The notes: generated by a model from the sequence alone, not told the origin. DNA of 64,000 nt from Anaplasma phagocytophilum str. Webster (GCF_000964685.1 NZ_LANS01000001.1:434001-498000), one strand, 5' to 3'. Numbered from the stretch's first letter, positions 19,701 to 27,846 are shown. Translations and numbers: made by a program.

Positions 19701-22700
19701 ACAATAACCGCATAATATCTGCAAGTATGCCCCTAGAATATGTAAAATTCTTCCCTGAAATATTTACACTGGTATATCAACCTGGGGATGGCTCAGCATC
19801 GGTAGTACTCGCAACCGACACAAATTCTTTATTAAGAAGCGCGTCTGGCACCCCTATTCCGGTACGGGAAAGTGTAAGAACTATAGAGAAGTTACTAGCT
19901 CTAGAAATGCAAGATGTAGAGGCACCTACTACAACGACTGAGACCACCACACCTACCGATGATGGTGCTTCAGGTAAAAAACCTACATTCGTAGATCCAG
20001 ACCAGCCCAAAGTTCCAGGAGAACCCACAGTTACAAAAGATACAAACGTGCCAGGAGTGCCCACAGTTACAAAAGATACAAACGTGCCAGGAGCGCCCAC
20101 AGTTCCAAAAGATACAAACGTGCCAGGAGTGCCCACAGTTCCAAAAGGACCCACAGTTCCAGAAGAGCGCAAGGTTCCGGGCATACCTATCGAGCGCTCA
20201 CTACCATTACACATGGGTGAAAAGGTATATACCGACCCAAAATCTGGTAAATCCCTTTTTACAGCTTATGCACGCATTGCACAAATATCCAAGGATGGAG
20301 AAGAAGATAGCACATATATACAACTGCCAGCTCCTAGGTATATTTCCACCTCGGATGGTATTTTACTTACTCACCCAGCATTTTCATATGTGTACAATCT
20401 TGCTCCTCATCATAGATTCGTCAAAGTAGTGCGTGACGCAGATACATACACATTGAAAGCATGCGATCAATTCGGAAATGATCTACAGGGATTGACGTTC
20501 TCGGATACCCAACAACGGTGTTATTCCTTAACCAAACCCTGTTCCATAGTTCACCCCAAAAGGCTATCGTTCTCTAAATTCCAAAGTGATATAAATAATA
20601 CACTCTTTAACCTAGAACGTACAAAAATTGGTGATGCTACCGATGATTATGAAGTATTAAAAGCGCTATACAGAAAGCAAGCAAGTGGTCATGCATACGA
20701 GCTCAAATCATTAAATACTCTATCTTCTCATGTCAACTTAGTCATAGATAAACATCAAGTTGAGTCACCTACAGTCAAACTCATAACACCACATGTGTTA
20801 TTTGAAGTTGATAGCAACCTTAAGACCCTAAAATTACTATGCCGCTCTGGTACAGGTGCAGAAGACTACATACAGTTCGATTTTGCAGATGAATGTAATA
20901 CAGCGAAGTTAGATGATGCAAGAGCGAAAGTTTTAGAGAAGGTTCCGTTCTACATCATCACTGACGGCACATCGCTGTTTTTTTCGTCTGATAAAAATGG
21001 CGCTGAACTTATAGAAGACCAACAACAAGTGCGTGACATACTGACGATGGCTAGACTGGCTAGCGACGATCAATACATAACAGCAACAGCTGAGAAGAAG
21101 TTTTACGCCCTAAGAGTCAGTGCAATACCAGAACACGAAGATGGCATACAAGCAATAGGCGTGCGCACAAAAGATGGAATCCTTGCAATACCAACCCAAG
21201 ACATCGCAGCATGCTCGACCTTGGGATTTCAACGTAATGAACTATTTACAATAAACCACACTGCCTTACTTGATGAAAGATCTCACAAGCAATTTCCATT
21301 ATTGCAATATCGAGTACTCGCAGAATTCGTAAAAAACAATACTGAATTACATATAGAAGCGTCACCTTATTTCAGGGTTGTCTCCCCAAGCATTAGAGGA
21401 GACAATAAGATCATTAAGGCCTCTACATACCTTCTAAACGATATCATCGATATTAATCCAGCAGGTATTGTTGGAAATTCTAAAAAAGAGTTCATGAAGA
21501 AAGTACTAGAACATCATGTAAAAGTAGCAGTAGACGATCCTGCTGAGGCATACATTCCATACTTAAAGAAAGCTTTGTCAAACCCTGAACCTAGGGAAAC
21601 AACTTCGGGCAATGCAGCACATGAACTTTTTTCTACCCTTCCAGTATATATGGGTGACAAAATAGAGGTCCCAAGCAATTACTATACGGTTGGCCATTCT
21701 GTGAAATCCAAAGTGAACGGAATAGATGTCGCATTACCCTATGCGAGCTATGGCCTCATTAATGAAAAAGATGTTGTTATCTATGATATTATTGCCGATA
21801 AGGAAGTAGCGCTACCACGTAACACTGAATATTTCTTAAAAATAGTGCGCGACCCTTCCAGTGACGGATACGTATTTAAAATATGCAACGCATCTGGAGA
21901 GATACCTAAAAATATACACCCTCATCTCTTAACCCCTGAAGTAATAGTCGATATTCCTATTAAAAACTGGGATCTAGAACGCATGTATGAAGAAACTGCG
22001 GATTACGTCGCTTTCAAACTATCGCCACAACACACAAAAGGATCTAGCTTCGTTAGTGGTATAAACATTATTCCTACACCAGACAATTACCTAAGTAACT
22101 CTTATGCCCCTGGACAACCTGTAGCACATTTAAGTACCTCCAGTATAGGGGTTTTACATGGCATCCCTGGCATAATACTAACCCATCACTCTTTTCTAAA
22201 TGCGACCCCCGTGACAGATATTGTAATATCTAATAATGATGCCAAGAGTAGTTTCGACGCGCGTATGCTAACAGTTCAAACTGCAGCAAATCTGCACCCT
22301 TTATTCTTAGTAGTCTCTGGAGATAAAGTAGCCTTTACCGCTGATAAAAATGATAAAAACTTGCAATTTCAACCAGCTACAGAATATCCATACTCCCTAC
22401 TCATGGAGTGGTTGCATAAAGTTGTAACCTTTCCGTACAACAATGAATTTAAGCTCATGCTTACCCTAGCAGATACACCAATAAACGGGTATGCGATACC
22501 GTTTAATATCACCCCCGTAGATGATTCTGTCCACCTCGTGACACAAAAAGTTATTCAAGAATCAAAATTGTTCTTCGATCTCAATGATTATTCAATCTTC
22601 TTTGCAGGCACAAATAACACGGTGTTAGTAGAAAATCTGCCATGGATGGAAGATTACATACTAAGTGCAATAGTACCCATGTTCTTCAAAATAGGGTTAC

Positions 22701-23440
22701 AAGCCGATATTCAAGAATCCCAAACCACGTATCAATTTGCTGGTACTAACAAAAAACATATTGCAGCAGAAGAACTCGGAAAGGTAATCGAGCAACATCT
22801 AAGAAGTATAAAAGCTATACCAGATCTGCCAGAACCATCTTTCTCACCAGAGAAGGACCCTACTGAATGCTTAGTACCAGAGGTTGTACACGTAGATGAT
22901 AAATCACATAGTGGCACGGTTGACCCTGTACAAGAAGGAAATAATATCTCTTCATCAAAGACTCCTAAAGATACCACATTATACCCTTTCCATACTCATG
23001 TAGAAGAAGAGAATCACAAGGATATTGTTGCTGACCCTGTGAAGAAAACTAACTCAGATGGCACATCATCTAACCCGCCTGCAATATTAACTACGAATGA
23101 AGAGCAAGATGCACCATTGGACCTCCGGGAACTGAATAGTCATGCAAACATAGCTTATTATCACCCTCTAGATCCCAATCATCCGGAAAATTACCCCCTC
23201 TGGATAAATGCAACATACGACGAAATGCAAAAGTTCTATACCAACGTTAATTCCAAATACATGAGTGGTGAAATCTCATATGAGAAAGCAATGATTCTAT
23301 ATGACAATATAGTCCTAGATTCATGCCAAAGAGAGGACTTCCAAGTACGTGACGGAACAGTATCACGCGAAGGATCAGTGGTGACGATAGGAGACCACAA
23401 CTTCGGCAACATACAGCACCTAACCCAGATGTTCTCGTAG
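16709..23440 (+). CDS. 2243-residue modular repeat protein, function unknown
   Basis: I recognise no family. No signal peptide and no long membrane segment is visible. The chain consists of four diverged modules. Each has a marker of the form (L/I/V)P-x-E-Y-x-F-L-K-(V/I)-V followed by a C-(N/D)-x-x-G segment. These are VPKEYQYLTR with LFLCNAAGDP (~residue 67), IPPEYHFLKVV with LTFCNATNQA (~750), LAPHHRFVKVV with LKACDQFGND (~1232), and LPRNTEYFLKIV with FKICNASGEI (~1702). Modules 3 and 4 also share LHMGEKV / VYMGDKI openings. Between modules 1 and 2 lie four 38-residue tandem repeats, and between 2 and 3 a Pro-rich 12-residue repeat. The last ~150 residues form a separate acidic to neutral tail ending IQHLTQMFS. 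A host-directed secreted protein is plausible from size, repeats and lineage restriction, but this is inference. Confidence 0.75.
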   Translation: MSHQGKQRSTSLYISPGKPIGKSLENQLLYYEALVGDGKNADSALPSAQYYFRNNTLIYEDFKVMMAVPKEYQYLTRSSSEAGPHAGKNLFLCNAAGDPLDIKSAILFETKVKPEDGLTSKDAFFDHAEHSKAFVVNNKEALLREPYPVATVNQALQIPENRTLEEAFPEKEIFRIEPVSTLLYPENENPAHRPTIKRAGIFAEENTSPIACLSSDSMIFRLTNSDLEIVYSPLPTDIQLAKLQEAPGVKIDLREIFNGRDIEQLLTDTFSKNPSYLLVKGDKHYIASADQLNDHHEINAITYPSDTQTVEQVLAHVGLIPKNESLSPPSDKLYAFRIHVSGKHPNTLLSIETDSYSIPLVQHANSKFLIKLGEPDYSIGTHAVDAEEDSTKTLFDKITHSHQSHYFEILRMFAKENIQCTNSISDSSPLLHVPQGESYSTKHAHYYNRSGVFYRISNNSPFIEGMRIFHGPSLLHTVHANQNGFVPLALEIAPNARSYTNWIISKSFLEKNPATGDGNPDTHTTQEAEEKSDSHGSNNTSDNSNKTNATKKDAVDKPYVHTTQKAEEKSDSSGSNNTSENRNTVHLSKKDAVDKPHVNVTQKAEEKSDSHGSNNTSENRNTVHLSKKDAVDKPHVNVTQKAEEKSNSHDSNNTSENRNTVHLSKKDAVDEPHVHVTQKAEQESEKFLPGPTTFIFQSPKTDADETYQISSVHSSLRESPYGIIGVPMHGCHFTTDNKLLCGDDFATTLVIPPEYHFLKVVKNTDDTYGLTFCNATNQAILPSQLENFSPRPPLLAKLKSLVAADGKHTHPTTKNTLGANLEIVNNLLLHPNHPGPAELQQIFHTQKGNKPAFKIVNEEHAAIVSPLNSISSDEKRWLSAGTEYFYKNQDYYYLVQNGVLIKKIPIIHEPQSNPVIKYTGFIIVDSNGVSLQHSPSSDKDAHLVRTNADIQMLQNTIINIAYGSNSMQTRAPIMAEVFLPSNLVNAEGPSGIYLILSDNNRIISASMPLEYVKFFPEIFTLVYQPGDGSASVVLATDTNSLLRSASGTPIPVRESVRTIEKLLALEMQDVEAPTTTTETTTPTDDGASGKKPTFVDPDQPKVPGEPTVTKDTNVPGVPTVTKDTNVPGAPTVPKDTNVPGVPTVPKGPTVPEERKVPGIPIERSLPLHMGEKVYTDPKSGKSLFTAYARIAQISKDGEEDSTYIQLPAPRYISTSDGILLTHPAFSYVYNLAPHHRFVKVVRDADTYTLKACDQFGNDLQGLTFSDTQQRCYSLTKPCSIVHPKRLSFSKFQSDINNTLFNLERTKIGDATDDYEVLKALYRKQASGHAYELKSLNTLSSHVNLVIDKHQVESPTVKLITPHVLFEVDSNLKTLKLLCRSGTGAEDYIQFDFADECNTAKLDDARAKVLEKVPFYIITDGTSLFFSSDKNGAELIEDQQQVRDILTMARLASDDQYITATAEKKFYALRVSAIPEHEDGIQAIGVRTKDGILAIPTQDIAACSTLGFQRNELFTINHTALLDERSHKQFPLLQYRVLAEFVKNNTELHIEASPYFRVVSPSIRGDNKIIKASTYLLNDIIDINPAGIVGNSKKEFMKKVLEHHVKVAVDDPAEAYIPYLKKALSNPEPRETTSGNAAHELFSTLPVYMGDKIEVPSNYYTVGHSVKSKVNGIDVALPYASYGLINEKDVVIYDIIADKEVALPRNTEYFLKIVRDPSSDGYVFKICNASGEIPKNIHPHLLTPEVIVDIPIKNWDLERMYEETADYVAFKLSPQHTKGSSFVSGINIIPTPDNYLSNSYAPGQPVAHLSTSSIGVLHGIPGIILTHHSFLNATPVTDIVISNNDAKSSFDARMLTVQTAANLHPLFLVVSGDKVAFTADKNDKNLQFQPATEYPYSLLMEWLHKVVTFPYNNEFKLMLTLADTPINGYAIPFNITPVDDSVHLVTQKVIQESKLFFDLNDYSIFFAGTNNTVLVENLPWMEDYILSAIVPMFFKIGLQADIQESQTTYQFAGTNKKHIAAEELGKVIEQHLRSIKAIPDLPEPSFSPEKDPTECLVPEVVHVDDKSHSGTVDPVQEGNNISSSKTPKDTTLYPFHTHVEEENHKDIVADPVKKTNSDGTSSNPPAILTTNEEQDAPLDLRELNSHANIAYYHPLDPNHPENYPLWINATYDEMQKFYTNVNSKYMSGEISYEKAMILYDNIVLDSCQREDFQVRDGTVSREGSVVTIGDHNFGNIQHLTQMFS
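18290..18760 (+). repeat. 114-bp tandem repeat inside the 2243-residue gene
   Basis: The unit starts AAGAAAGATGCTGTAGACAA at 18359, 18473, 18587 and 18701, exactly 114 bp (38 codons) apart, with a diverged half unit before. It encodes KKDAVDKPHVNVTQKAEEKS followed by a Ser/Asn-rich segment. The middle units differ at only a few bases, so the array expanded recently and its copy number probably varies between strains. Confidence 0.95.
20015..20165 (+). repeat. 36-bp Pro/Thr/Lys tandem repeat
   Basis: CCAGGAG-type units begin at 20015, 20051, 20087 and 20123, 36 bp apart, encoding PGVPTVTKDTNV-like 12-residue units. A degenerate tail (PTVPKGPTVPEERKVPGIP) follows. It is an extended, probably unstructured linker between modules 2 and 3. 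Confidence 0.95.
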
Positions 23441-23465
23441 TAACCCTGTATGCCTTTGTGCAACG

Positions 23466-23498
23466 AATACAAACAACCAGCCTCGCTTCAGAGGCTGG
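23466..23498 (-). terminator. Intrinsic terminator of tRNA-Ala (possibly bidirectional)
   Basis: Perfect 8-bp stem CCAGCCTC / GAGGCTGG (23477-23484 and 23491-23498) with a six-base loop. On the minus strand it is followed by TTGTTTGTATT, which suits termination of the tRNA-Ala transcript ending ~48 bp earlier. It also lies 36 bp after the stop of the plus-strand giant gene. Confidence 0.75.
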
Positions 23499-23545
23499 GC
23501 ACAACCTGTAAGAGAAACCGCAAAACCCCTACAGAGCCGGAAATG

Positions 23546-23618
23546 TGGAGGCAAGCGGGGTCGAACCGCTGACCTTCTGTGTGCAAAACAGATGCTCTAC
23601 CAACTGAGCTATGCCCCC
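23546..23618 (-). tRNA. tRNA-Ala (anticodon TGC)
   Basis: The 73-base cloverleaf starts GGGGGCATAGCTCAGTTGG and has anticodon arm CTGT-TTTGCAC-ACAG, giving TGC. The T arm contains GGTTCGAACCCC. The acceptor stem pairs GGGGGCA with TGCCTCC (one G-T) and the discriminator is A. CCA is not encoded. No rRNA genes are adjacent. Confidence 0.96.
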
Positions 23619-23681
23619 AAAACCACTCTTGAGGCTAACATAAGCTCCACACGAACTCAAGAAAAAATATCCGTACTTATG

Positions 23682-24143
23682 TCACTTATCGGATCCCTCT
23701 TTAATCTTTTCTACTAAACTACAGAAGTCATCCGCATCGCTAAAGTCCATATACACGGAAACAAACCTGATGTATGCAACCTTATCCAAAACCAAAAGGT
23801 TGTTTTTTACTATCTCTCCTATCACCCTAGCAGGAATAACATCCTCTTTCACCGACTCAAACTTATACAGTATCTTGCTTAGCACCATATTTATTTGTGC
23901 AGGGGTAACTGGACGCTTGTTTGTAGCCAACATAATAGATGTAAGTAACTTCTGCTTGTCAAAAGGCTCCATTCTTCCATCTTTTTTCAGAACCATGATA
24001 GGCTTAAGCAACAACTCCTCAAGAGTCGTGAACCTAGAGTTGCAAACTTCACACAACCTACGTCTTCTCACAGACATATTATCATCGGAGTGCCTAGAGT
24101 TCTTCACTCTTGTATCCGCACTGTTACAAAACGGACATTTCAT
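23682..24143 (-). CDS. nrdR: Transcriptional repressor NrdR
   Basis: A 153-residue protein with an N-terminal zinc ribbon (MKCPFCNSADTRV and LCEVCNSRFTTLEE, four Cys) and an ATP-cone domain starting about residue 48 (VLKKDGRMEPFDKQKLLTSI). NrdR senses ATP/dATP and represses ribonucleotide reductase genes by binding NrdR boxes. No nrd gene is in the window. It diverges from the NDUFA12-like gene across 113 bp. Confidence 0.95.
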   Translation of the reverse strand: MKCPFCNSADTRVKNSRHSDDNMSVRRRRLCEVCNSRFTTLEELLLKPIMVLKKDGRMEPFDKQKLLTSIMLATNKRPVTPAQINMVLSKILYKFESVKEDVIPARVIGEIVKNNLLVLDKVAYIRFVSVYMDFSDADDFCSLVEKIKEGSDK

Positions 24144-24256
24144 AAAAGCTCAATTTTCACTAAGAATTTCTGCCAACTACCCACAGATAACCAGTTAGCA
24201 GTTGTGTTTCATATCATAGACCTTATAATTGGGCAACGTAGGATAGCTAGGATTTT

Positions 24257-24562
24257 ATGGGAGTTCGCGCATTTTTCCTGAAAATGTTTAATTTTTTAAC
24301 TAGAAAGCGAGCTTGCCTTGTGTATACCGATCACTTAGGCAATTCTTACTATTCCCGAGTTGTAAGGGGAAAAGAGCGTAGGTGGGTTGTATACGCTAGC
24401 AAAGCGGATCCTTCTACTGTTCCTGCAGGATGCCACCTTTGGCTCCACTACACCAGTGATCATATAGTGGCGGATCGCTCTAAGAGCGTGCATATACCCA
24501 ATTTTACGGGTACTAATCATGCTTACCACCCGCACAAAACGTCGCCTATCAAGGTGTCCTAA
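24257..24562 (+). CDS. NDUFA12 / B17.2-like complex I accessory protein
   Basis: A 101-residue member of the family that in mitochondria is NDUFA12 and in alphaproteobacteria a supernumerary subunit of NADH:ubiquinone oxidoreductase. Family landmarks are VYTDHLGNSYYS near the N terminus, RRWVVYASKADPSTVPAGCH and the WLHYTSD segment. It probably associates with complex I on the inner membrane. mlaD follows on the same strand, 193 bp downstream. Confidence 0.88.
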   Translation: MGVRAFFLKMFNFLTRKRACLVYTDHLGNSYYSRVVRGKERRWVVYASKADPSTVPAGCHLWLHYTSDHIVADRSKSVHIPNFTGTNHAYHPHKTSPIKVS

Positions 24563-24755
24563 CAACATGTGTAAACTTGTCTTTAAATTATGTCGGTACA
24601 CAATAGGGGTCGTGTGTTCGAGCTTGCGGTGTATATCAGCTTATGGCGATTGTTGTGTATCGTGGGGTTTGTAGCAGACGTGCACTTCACTTTATACAGA
24701 TTTGTGTATCGCTTGTTAGTGCTTCGCTTTAACGGGTTTAGCAGATTAGGTAAAT

Positions 24756-25208
24756 ATGTCCAAATGCAGTATAATAGAGGTGCTCGTAGGGGTTTTTGTA
24801 TCGGTTGTTGTAATAGCCCTGGGTAGCTTCATGCTCAACCGACTCTCCCATCAGGTACGCTTTTACAATAGGTGTAACCTCGTCACCGCCTCGTTCTCTG
24901 ACGTCAATGGCTTGAGGGTGGGGAGCGATGTGCGTGTTTCTGGTGTCAATATCGGCAGCGTTACTGCCATGTCTTTGGACTCCGATAACCTTCCAGTAGT
25001 TACGTTGTGCATACATAAAGGCCTGCTGTTACCTGTAGACAGCTCCGCCTCCATTACTTATGCAGATCTACTAGGAAAGAGGTACATAGATATAATTCCT
25101 GGAGCTGACGACAATGTGTTAGAAGATGGTTCTTCACTTGCTCACACCAGTACAGTGGCTAGCCCAGGCATCATTATAAACAGCCTTATAAGTAATGCAC
25201 TGAAGTAG
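24756..25208 (+). CDS. mlaD: MlaD-type lipid-transport substrate-binding protein
   Basis: A 150-residue protein with one N-terminal membrane anchor (IIEVLVGVFVSVVVIALGSF, ~6-25) followed by the MCE/MlaD domain (ASFSDVNGLRVGSDVRVSGV, then IGSVTAMSL, and LLGKRYIDIIPG). MlaD forms a periplasm-facing hexamer of the MlaFEDB complex, which moves phospholipids between outer and inner membranes. Anaplasma lacks LPS, so the role in surface lipid balance may differ. A decayed copy of its 3' end lies ~140 bp downstream. Confidence 0.93.
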   Translation: MSKCSIIEVLVGVFVSVVVIALGSFMLNRLSHQVRFYNRCNLVTASFSDVNGLRVGSDVRVSGVNIGSVTAMSLDSDNLPVVTLCIHKGLLLPVDSSASITYADLLGKRYIDIIPGADDNVLEDGSSLAHTSTVASPGIIINSLISNALK

Positions 25209-25268
25209 TGCAAAACCTCAATATCAATCCTAATTTAGAAACATGAATTTCAGAAACTTATAAAAATA

Positions 25269-25294
25269 TGAGAGAAGAGCATGCTCTTCTCTCA
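25269..25294. repeat. Perfect 26-bp palindrome downstream of mlaD
   Basis: TGAGAGAAGAGCA is followed immediately by its exact reverse complement (centre 25281/25282), with no loop. On the minus strand it is followed by TATTTTTATAAG. It may act as a terminator for antisense transcription or as a weak one for mlaD. As a dyad this perfect it could also be a protein-binding site. Confidence 0.85.
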
Positions 25295-25304
25295 ACAGCG
25301 CGGT

Positions 25305-25368
25305 GCCTGCCCAGGAATCAATAAACGGTCTTATAAGCAACGCTCTAGGTAGTGAGAAACCTCTCAAA
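25305..25368 (+). pseudogene. Decayed duplicate of the mlaD 3' end
   Basis: The segment GCCCAGGAATCAATAAACGG and what follows (CTTATAAGCAACGCTC, TAGTGAGAAACCTC) aligns with the end of mlaD and its flank at 25171-25220 (GCCCAGGCATC, CTTATAAGTAATGCAC, TAGTGCAAAACCTC). Identity looks near three in four with small indels. It is too short and too altered to be coding. Confidence 0.6.
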
Positions 25369-25945
25369 ACATCAACTCCATGTGTTGGTTTTATAATTGT
25401 TCTGTATCTTGTTTAAAATATGAAGCTACACCGGAAAAAGTAGTCCGTGATTCTAGTACGACATCCACAATAAACTTTACAGTCTTCTTAAAAGATGTAG
25501 GTGCTAAAAACCACTACTGCTGGTGAAACCATCACTCCCCCTGGCAGAATTGCTACAATCTTGCTATGAATGCACAATACGATTGCCATACATACTGCTT
25601 TAAATACCTGCTACAATTCCAGGCATGGCTATGCTGGTTTACACAAAATACTCCTTTTTTCCTATTGGCAACAAGAAAACTGGTAGTCTCCTTGCGATCT
25701 TTTTACCCACTGCTGTAATCGTGTAGATAGCAATAATTGCCATTTTCCTTTTACACACTAACCAGGGGATTCCTGTCCTATCCTATACTTATCATCGTGA
25801 TCAATACATATGCTACTATTTACTTCCCGCGTACTTTGTTATAGAATGTACGTGTGGGGTGTTGTGTGGTGTCTTGCATTACTGGTTGTTTGGGGAACAC
25901 TCAGCATTTTTCACCGTAGGTGTTAGTTTGTGATGTGGTGTTGTT

Positions 25946-26242
25946 ATGCCCAGCATTTCCAGTGTTATTTTTACTGTAATATTTGGCATAGTTTTATACG
26001 TTCTTCTGAATAAAGCTATAGACTGGACATTGTCGCGGCTAAGAAGACGTCGTGGGGATTACAGTAGAAAAGCTGCTCCAGGTGCTTCTCCTATAACAAA
26101 TTCATCTAGGGCTGCTCCCAGGGCGGCTTATGAGCTACCTAAGCGCTTCATGTCGGCATACGCTCAAAAGGATGCTCCAACAAGGATTTCCACTGTTGAA
26201 TCAGTTTCTCAAGTGTTCCAGGAAAGGGGCAGAAGCAGATAA
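25946..26242 (+). CDS. Small single-pass membrane protein, unknown
   Basis: 98 residues: a hydrophobic N-terminal segment (SVIFTVIFGIVLYVLLNKAI, ~5-24), then an Arg-rich stretch (LSRLRRRRGDYSRK) and a polar, Ala/Ser/Arg-rich tail. By the positive-inside rule the tail faces the cytoplasm. I recognise no family. The ATG has no strong Shine-Dalgarno, but the frame ends cleanly and is followed by a terminator-like hairpin at 26318-26344. Confidence 0.55.
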   Translation: MPSISSVIFTVIFGIVLYVLLNKAIDWTLSRLRRRRGDYSRKAAPGASPITNSSRAAPRAAYELPKRFMSAYAQKDAPTRISTVESVSQVFQERGRSR

Positions 26243-26317
26243 CAAGGTTTGCTTTGAGAAGTTTGTCGTGTAAGCGTGTTGCCTCGTAATCTACGTAAAT
26301 TCTGTTGTGTTACCCGC

Positions 26318-26344
26318 GCAGAATGGGTGTTTGCTGCTTTTTTT
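26318..26344 (+). terminator. Probable intrinsic terminator
   Basis: GCAGAA (26318-26323) can pair with TTGCTGC-type sequence (26331-26337, one bulged G) around a short loop. Seven T follow (26338-26344). It ends the transcript of the 98-residue membrane protein gene, three bases before the end of the convergent mrpD gene. Confidence 0.5.
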
Positions 26345-26346
26345 GC

Positions 26347-27846
26347 CTAGCTAATCTGACACAGAGTAATTGCTATTTGTTCTGATATGGCTGTTAGAGG
26401 TATAGGATATGCCCCTACGGCTAACCCAATACATGCCATTACCCACATACATAAGGTCATTGCCTTGGGGGTTTTTATCGCAATATCGTTAGCGCATTTC
26501 TCTACCATACGAGGGGTGAAATACAAGTATTCTATCACCTTCCATGTGTATATTACAGAACACACAGATCCAACAGACAATGCCAATATACCCTCCCATG
26601 CCCGTGCGCTGACAAACGAACTAAGCATATGCCACTTGGCTACAAACCCCATGGTAGGAGGCATCCCCACCAAACTAAGAGAAAGCAGCACATAAGCCGC
26701 AGTAATGCCCGGAAGCACTCGGCTCAAACTCAAACATTTCTCAACATTGCCCCGACCAAAGTGATAGGATATCCCTCCAGATACCATAAATAATGCCGAC
26801 TTTGCCACGCTATGGCTAACCATATAAGTTACCGCAGCAGCTAACCCCGCATACGTATTTACGCTAATCGCAAATATGACACATGCTATATTCGCCACAC
26901 TGGAATAAGACAACACATCACTTATGCCCTTGCTCATCGCTGCCAATACCGAGGCAACAATAATTGCCAACGCAGCAACAGCCAACAGCATCTTGCCAAA
27001 AGGTAACTCTGTAAATACCAGATTCGCTCCAAATACGCCGTATACTATCCTTATCATAAGGTAAATCATCACCTTTGTTGCAGTGCCTGATAAAAACACC
27101 GCAATAAATGCCGGTGATGATGAATATGCTCTAACCAACCAGCCGTGAAACGGATACAAAGCCGCCTTCATCACCAAGCCAAGCATCACGAAAAAAACAC
27201 CAATATATACAGTCCTATCTACCGGTAACTCCTGCAGCATCATAAACATATTTCCCATGTTTAGCGTGCCGGTAGCTGCATACAAGAAGCCTATACCCAG
27301 TAGGTAAAAGGTTGCACCTACAGTTCCTATGATCAAGTACTCAAACGACGATACCAGAGACCCTTTGTGCACCCCCATTGCAACTAGTACGTACGCAGAT
27401 ATTGATGCTACCTCTAAAAACACATAGACATTAAAAGCATCATTGGAAACCAAAATGCCTAGTAGGCCGCCAAACGATAATAAAAAGGCTGCATAAAACT
27501 TTGAGACCTTTTCAGCCGGTATTTCTTTTCGGCTAGGATAAATACCGTAAATCGTGCTCATCACCCCTATAAAGGTAACTAACAACATCATAGTAGCGCT
27601 TAGTAAATCTACTCGAAGCTCTATGCCATAAGGCAAACCCCATCCCCCAACCTTATATACTATGGGTTGTCCCGAATAAACCTGGAAGAACAACAGAAGA
27701 GATATCAAAAAAGAGCCTGTAACCACCCCGCAAGTGAACATCTGTATAAGACTCACCCTGCAGCGTAACAAGGAGCACACAGTTGCGGATAATAACGGCA
27801 ACAATACCTGTAATATCACCAAATGATCTTTCATAGCGTAAATCAC
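26347..27846 (-). CDS. mrpD: Monovalent cation/H+ antiporter subunit D (MrpD/MnhD)
   Basis: A 499-residue polytopic protein of the NuoL/M/N-type antiporter family, with about fourteen hydrophobic segments. GGWGLPYGIELRVDLLSATM near residue 70 is the typical Mrp D opening. Next come the conserved Glu-containing VFLEVASISAYVLVA, the Lys-bearing GLVMKAALYPFHGWLVRAY and the broken-helix region. These ionisable residues line the proton path. The protein could belong to an Mrp Na+/H+ antiporter, whose other subunits are not nearby, or be a relative of complex I membrane arms. Start is a GTG at 27846, with AAAGGA just upstream, or the ATG at 27834. Confidence 0.85.
   Translation of the reverse strand: MIYAMKDHLVILQVLLPLLSATVCSLLRCRVSLIQMFTCGVVTGSFLISLLLFFQVYSGQPIVYKVGGWGLPYGIELRVDLLSATMMLLVTFIGVMSTIYGIYPSRKEIPAEKVSKFYAAFLLSFGGLLGILVSNDAFNVYVFLEVASISAYVLVAMGVHKGSLVSSFEYLIIGTVGATFYLLGIGFLYAATGTLNMGNMFMMLQELPVDRTVYIGVFFVMLGLVMKAALYPFHGWLVRAYSSSPAFIAVFLSGTATKVMIYLMIRIVYGVFGANLVFTELPFGKMLLAVAALAIIVASVLAAMSKGISDVLSYSSVANIACVIFAISVNTYAGLAAAVTYMVSHSVAKSALFMVSGGISYHFGRGNVEKCLSLSRVLPGITAAYVLLSLSLVGMPPTMGFVAKWHMLSSFVSARAWEGILALSVGSVCSVIYTWKVIEYLYFTPRMVEKCANDIAIKTPKAMTLCMWVMACIGLAVGAYPIPLTAISEQIAITLCQIS

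Larger units (their letters stand above)
25209..25945. other. Intergenic stretch after mlaD, no gene seen
   Basis: 737 bp with a 26-bp palindrome, a decayed mlaD 3' copy (listed separately) and otherwise AT-rich sequence rich in stop codons. No RNA gene was recognised. Confidence 0.5.

Noticed and set aside
19777-20214. 145-codon minus-strand frame with a striking Thr/Gly/Val repeat
   Set aside because: It is the complement of the 36-bp Pro/Thr repeat in the giant gene, so its regularity is inherited from that repeat.
24590-24826. 78-codon plus-strand frame between the NDUFA12-like gene and mlaD
   Set aside because: It runs into mlaD in another frame and has no recognisable features.
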